This document shows, one piece after another, positions 14,919 through 17,716 of a stretch of DNA of 17,716 bases; positions within the stretch are counted from its first letter, which is position 1, and the number at the start of each line of letters is the position of its first letter. This stretch comes from UBA826 sp045564655 (GTDB taxonomy: Bacteria; Chloroflexota; Dehalococcoidia; Lucifugimonadales; UBA826): contig JBJLGX010000010.1 of assembly GCA_045564655.1 (NCBI GenBank), forward strand, positions 1 to 17,716, read 5' to 3'. Made by a program: the position numbers and the translations under genes. The notes under the pieces are model-generated. The model had not been told where the DNA came from. It ran no database searches and saw nothing but the letters and a program-made list of their open reading frames with translations.

Positions 14919-15605
14919 ATGTATGATTTTGATTTCCCAGTTGAAGTTATTAGAACAAATCGTAAAAAAACTGTGTCTATCCATATACATGGTGAAAAGG
15001 TAAAAGTTAGAGCCCCAAAATTCACATCAGATGAATTTATTGAAAAATTTGTTACTGCACGTACTAATTGGATTATAAAAAAACTTGAAGAAATATCTTT
15101 AAGAACTGAGATTAAATCTAGAAAATACGTTAATGGAGAGAAGTTTCCATATTTTGGAAGAGATTATTCTTTAAATATTGTTGTAGGTTGCAACCCGTCA
15201 TTAAAACTAAAAAATGGGATCTTTGAGGCTAAAGTTTTATATTCTGATAAAACTCCCCAAGTTACAGTGAAAGATATGCTTATATCGTGGTACAAAGAGC
15301 ATTCTGAAAAATTATTGACTGAAAGAACAAAAAAAATGTCAAAAATAGTTGGAGTTTCACCTGTAGCTATAAAAATAAAAGATTATAAATCACGCTGGGG
15401 TTCCTGTTCAGTTAAGGGTGAAATTTCATATAATTGGCGTATTGTTCTTGCGCCATATAGAGTCATTGACTACGTTATATTTCATGAGTTATGTCATATG
15501 TTAGAACACAATCACTCGTATAAATATTGGGATAAAGTCTCACAATTTGTACCTGACTGGCGAGATTGTAGAGACTGGCTAAGAAATAGCAATATGCCTT
15601 TTTAG
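14919..15605 (+). CDS. YgjP-like zinc metallopeptidase (DUF45/M48-like)
   Basis: A 228-residue protein of the YgjP family. The C-terminal half holds the family block SRWGSCSVKGEISYNW (158-173), then FHELCHMLEHNHS, an HExxH zinc site (His189, Glu190, His193) with His199 as the likely third ligand, and FVPDWRDCRDWL. The N-terminal half has the IRTNRKKTVSIHI strand pattern common in the family. No signal peptide or membrane segment is seen, so it is cytosolic. Relatives are often found near restriction or housekeeping genes, and their substrates are largely unknown. Its ATG directly follows the amidase stop (TAAATG) and no ribosome site is evident, so its translation probably depends on coupling to the amidase. 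It converges with the YczE-like gene one base away. Confidence 0.9.
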   Translation: MYDFDFPVEVIRTNRKKTVSIHIHGEKVKVRAPKFTSDEFIEKFVTARTNWIIKKLEEISLRTEIKSRKYVNGEKFPYFGRDYSLNIVVGCNPSLKLKNGIFEAKVLYSDKTPQVTVKDMLISWYKEHSEKLLTERTKKMSKIVGVSPVAIKIKDYKSRWGSCSVKGEISYNWRIVLAPYRVIDYVIFHELCHMLEHNHSYKYWDKVSQFVPDWRDCRDWLRNSNMPF

Positions 15606-15606
15606 T

Positions 15607-16275
15607 TTAAGGTTTTGGAGATATTTTCCCGACTACAATTAATCCAGTGGCTATAGATGGACCTATTCCAAAAACGAATAGTGCTGTTCCTAATCCCACC
15701 ATACCTCCTAATATCCATCCTGATGTCACGGCAGTGATTTCTAAAATTGTTCTCACAATTGCAATAGGTAAGTTTGTTTTTTTCTGTAAACCGACCATCA
15801 ATCCGTCTCTTGGACCTGCTCCTAAGTTCGCGATTAAATAAGTACCACTTCCTAGCCCAGTCACTAGAATTCCTATAATAGCTTGAAATACTTGAATTGG
15901 ATATGATGAAGGATGAGGGAGATAAGGTAGAGTTAAATCTATTGCTGCAGCAATAATAATGGCATTCAATATTGTTCCTATTCCAGGTTGTTGTTTTAAA
16001 GGAATCCATAATATTAATATTGCAATACTTATGATGAAAGTAGATATGCCAATTGATAAATTCGTAATGTTAGATATACCTTGAGCAAGGACAGTCCAAG
16101 GACTAACTCCTGTTCCGCTACTGATAATTATGGCGTCTCCTAAACCAAATAGAAAAACACCTAAAATTAAAAAGATTAAGGTGTCAAACCTAGGTTTATA
16201 GTTAAGGGGATGAGGTGAACTCCATTTAACTGTTGGGACATTCTTAACGGAAAATATTAATTGGATTAATTTCAT
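15607..16275 (-). CDS. YczE-like integral membrane protein
   Basis: A 222-residue protein with about six membrane segments (roughly 31-50, 73-92, 99-118, 128-149, 170-190, 193-215). Motifs fit the YczE/YyaS/YitT group: SSGTGVSPWTVLAQG (52-66), PGIGTILNA (97-105), LGAGPRDGLMVGLQ (151-164), VRTILE (174-179) and GGMVGLGTALFVFGIGP (190-206). Proteins of this group have no settled function. The two similar halves (GxGxSPW... and GxGPRDG...) hint at an internal repeat, common in transporters. ATG 16275 has no clear ribosome site and lies seven bases after the epoxide hydrolase stop, so it is probably translated by coupling with that gene. Confidence 0.85.
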   Translation of the reverse strand: MKLIQLIFSVKNVPTVKWSSPHPLNYKPRFDTLIFLILGVFLFGLGDAIIISSGTGVSPWTVLAQGISNITNLSIGISTFIISIAILILWIPLKQQPGIGTILNAIIIAAAIDLTLPYLPHPSSYPIQVFQAIIGILVTGLGSGTYLIANLGAGPRDGLMVGLQKKTNLPIAIVRTILEITAVTSGWILGGMVGLGTALFVFGIGPSIATGLIVVGKISPKP

Positions 16276-16282
16276 GTGTGAA

Positions 16283-17239
16283 TTAGGTCAATGTATTTAA
16301 AAATTCGATCAATGCACTATTAACTTCTTTAGGGTTTTCTTGCTGTACCCAGTGCCCAGAACCTTCGACTATTTTGAAAATACGCATATCATCACATAGC
16401 TCATCGACACCTTCGTAAACATCTTTTCCGGGCACAAATGAACGTACAACATCTTTAGATCCGGCGATAAAACAACTGGGCTGTTTAATTCTAGCTACAC
16501 CCATTAAAGGCAAATCATAGAAATCTTTTTCGGAATTTCTGTATCGATTTAAAGGTCCTCGAAATCCACTGTCAGTAAAGTTTTCAACAAAATAATCCAA
16601 GTCTTTTTCTGTAAGCCAATTTGGAAAATCTATAGGGTCAATAAATTCTTCTAACATTCTTGTGGTAGAAGATCTGTTAAGCCAACTATCAAGCGATGGG
16701 GCATCTCCACTAATTGAAAAATATATTTTGCGCAAAGATAATCTGATATCTTGTTCAAATTCCTCTTCTGCAACGCCTTCTTTTTGGAAATATACCTGAT
16801 AAAAGAACCTGTCTTTGTACATTTTATTCCATGCTTCGATTAAAGGTACATCAAGCCTAGATCGATAAGGAACACTAAGACCTGCTACTGCCGAAATTCT
16901 AGAACTATTTAATGCCGCTGTATTCCACACAATAGGTGCACCCCAATCATGACCTATAAGAATAGCTTTTTCTTCATCGCAAGCATCTATGATTCCAATA
17001 ATGTCATCCATCATTTCTTGCATGGAATAGGATTCTACTGGGTGTGGTTTATCACTCCCTCCGTATCCTCTAACATCTATGGCTATTACTTTATACCCTG
17101 CACTAGTGATCGGCTCAATTTGATGACGCCAAGAATACCAAAGCTCAGGCCAACCATGTACCAAAATGACCAAAGGACCTGATCCCATTATTGCGGCTCG
17201 AATTGATATGTCATTGGTTTTAAAAGTTTTAAATTCCAT
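16283..17239 (-). CDS. Epoxide hydrolase (alpha/beta hydrolase fold)
   Basis: A 318-residue enzyme with the epoxide hydrolase catalytic set. Seen: the oxyanion motif HGWPE (28-32); DVRGYGGSDKP; the nucleophile elbow GHDWGA with Asp98, followed by Trp99; cap-domain tyrosines, Tyr147 or Tyr150 in FFYQVYF and Tyr233 in GPLNRYRN, which would activate the epoxide oxygen; the charge-relay acid Asp263 (GSKDVV); and His296 (GSGHWVQQE). The HGWPE motif and paired tyrosines separate it from haloalkane dehalogenases, which share the Asp nucleophile but use Trp/Asn for halide. Epoxides are opened to vicinal diols in the cytosol. ATG 17239 has AAGGTG about five bases upstream. It is first in a two-gene unit with the YczE-like gene. 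A link with the halohydrin dehalogenase 4.7 kb away is attractive but inferred. Confidence 0.9.
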   Translation of the reverse strand: MEFKTFKTNDISIRAAIMGSGPLVILVHGWPELWYSWRHQIEPITSAGYKVIAIDVRGYGGSDKPHPVESYSMQEMMDDIIGIIDACDEEKAILIGHDWGAPIVWNTAALNSSRISAVAGLSVPYRSRLDVPLIEAWNKMYKDRFFYQVYFQKEGVAEEEFEQDIRLSLRKIYFSISGDAPSLDSWLNRSSTTRMLEEFIDPIDFPNWLTEKDLDYFVENFTDSGFRGPLNRYRNSEKDFYDLPLMGVARIKQPSCFIAGSKDVVRSFVPGKDVYEGVDELCDDMRIFKIVEGSGHWVQQENPKEVNSALIEFLNTLT

Positions 17240-17271
17240 ATTTGCACCTTTTGTGTAGTCTCGTGAACAGC

Positions 17272-17277
17272 ATTATA
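17272..17277 (-). promoter_or_regulatory. Possible -10 box for the epoxide hydrolase gene
   Basis: TATAAT on the minus strand, 32 bases upstream of ATG 17239, in the divergent spacer. No convincing -35 hexamer is found at 16-18 nt; a TTGAAT lies 22 nt away. Confidence 0.35.
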
Positions 17278-17300
17278 ACTTAGGAACATTTTCTCATTTA

Positions 17301-17329
17301 TTCAAATAAATTCACTAAAAAATGATAAT
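17301..17329 (+). promoter_or_regulatory. Probable promoter for the second amidase gene
   Basis: TTCAAA (17301-17306), a 17-base spacer and GATAAT (17324-17329), 26 bases upstream of the ATG at 17356. Confidence 0.45.
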
Positions 17330-17355
17330 ATCCTAAGCATATAGGAGGCTGTGTT

Positions 17356-17716
17356 ATGGATTTCAGAAAATATTCATTAAAAGAATTAGTAAATAACGTA
17401 AAGACAAAAAAGGTATCAGCTAAAGAAATGACCGAAGCTGCTATTAATAACATTGGTAAATATGACAAAACGTTAAATGCTTTTTGCGCGGTAAACTTTG
17501 ACGACGCTCTTAAACAAGCTGAGCATGTTGACTCATTAATCAATAAAGGTGAAGACCCAGGGATGCTTGCCGGATTGCCAATTGGCGTAAAAGATTTAGA
17601 AGATGCCAAAGGATTCGTAACCTCATATGGTTCTGAACTTCACATAAATGATGAACCTGCTCAAGAAGACTCGATTTTAGTAAAAAGAATGAAAAATCAA
17701 GGCTGCATCGTACTTG
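17356..17716 (+). CDS. Amidase-signature enzyme, N-terminal part (3' end outside window)
   Basis: An open frame starts at ATG 17356 with an ideal AGGAGG (17343-17348) seven bases upstream and runs off the window after 120 codons. The translation opens MDFRKYSLKELVNNVKTKK and contains LAGLPIGVKDLEDAKGF, the amidase-signature lysine segment (Lys in GVKD), then TSYGSE and an ILVKRMKNQGCIV stretch matching the conserved region before GKTN in the family. The Ser-Ser part of the triad lies beyond the window. It is not a copy of the amidase at 13526: sequences differ clearly apart from family motifs. Amide substrate is unknown; a GatA role is unlikely from context but cannot be excluded. Confidence 0.88.
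   Translation, partial: MDFRKYSLKELVNNVKTKKVSAKEMTEAAINNIGKYDKTLNAFCAVNFDDALKQAEHVDSLINKGEDPGMLAGLPIGVKDLEDAKGFVTSYGSELHINDEPAQEDSILVKRMKNQGCIVL

Noticed and set aside
15602..16009. Second minus-strand frame of 135 codons overlapping the YczE-like gene
   Set aside because: Its composition is rich in Asn, Arg, Ser and Cys with no family pattern, while the overlapping frame encodes a clear membrane protein.
17298..17609. Minus-strand frame of 103 codons at the right edge
   Set aside because: It is antisense to the well-supported start of the second amidase, which runs off the window.

Overview
The window is AT-rich, densely packed bacterial chromosome: 18 protein genes, with no RNA genes, CRISPR array, insertion sequence or phage gene seen. 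Housekeeping genes (purA, rpsO, pnp and the lysine/DAP genes dapB, asd, dapA) sit beside a catabolic set (CoA-transferase, crotonase, a predicted halohydrin dehalogenase, epoxide hydrolase, sugar-acid-type dehydratase, two amidases). Low GC, short intergenic gaps, frequent TTG starts and this enzyme mix would fit a free-living, probably marine lineage such as a SAR202/Dehalococcoidia-type Chloroflexota. That placement is inference from gene content and memory of gene order, not a phylogenetic result.

Layout. (1) 1-1651, plus strand: the 3' part of purA, then an SPFH/stomatin-like membrane protein. (2) 1693-7260, minus strand: an operon reading rpsO > pnp > dapB > asd > dapA from a very good extended -10 promoter at 7232-7260. 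pnp appears to start at an ATT codon and ends in two S1 domains instead of one. (3) 7279-11615, minus strand: a five-gene operon reading halohydrin dehalogenase > HhH DNA glycosylase (AlkA-like) > crotonase > CaiB/BaiF CoA-transferase > alpha/beta hydrolase. (4) 11725-15605, plus strand, divergent from (3): IlvD/Edd-family dehydratase > amidase (frameshifted at a run of nine A) > YgjP-type metallopeptidase. (5) 15607-17239, minus strand: epoxide hydrolase > YczE-like membrane protein. (6) 17356-17716, plus strand: the 5' end of a second amidase-signature gene, cut by the window edge.

How the genes may work together. dapB, asd and dapA are three enzymes around the aspartate-semialdehyde branch point leading to lysine and diaminopimelate. 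The most interesting gene is at 10941-11615. It looks like an ordinary short-chain dehydrogenase but carries the halohydrin dehalogenase signature: T-x4-Y-x-G in place of the Rossmann glycine motif, and a Ser-x12-Tyr-x3-Arg triad. Such enzymes turn vicinal haloalcohols into epoxides. An epoxide hydrolase with an intact catalytic set lies about 5 kb away, and an alkyl-base DNA glycosylase is the next gene in the same operon. Together they suggest haloalcohol/epoxide metabolism with repair of the resulting DNA damage. The enzyme assignment is well supported by motifs; the pathway is inference.
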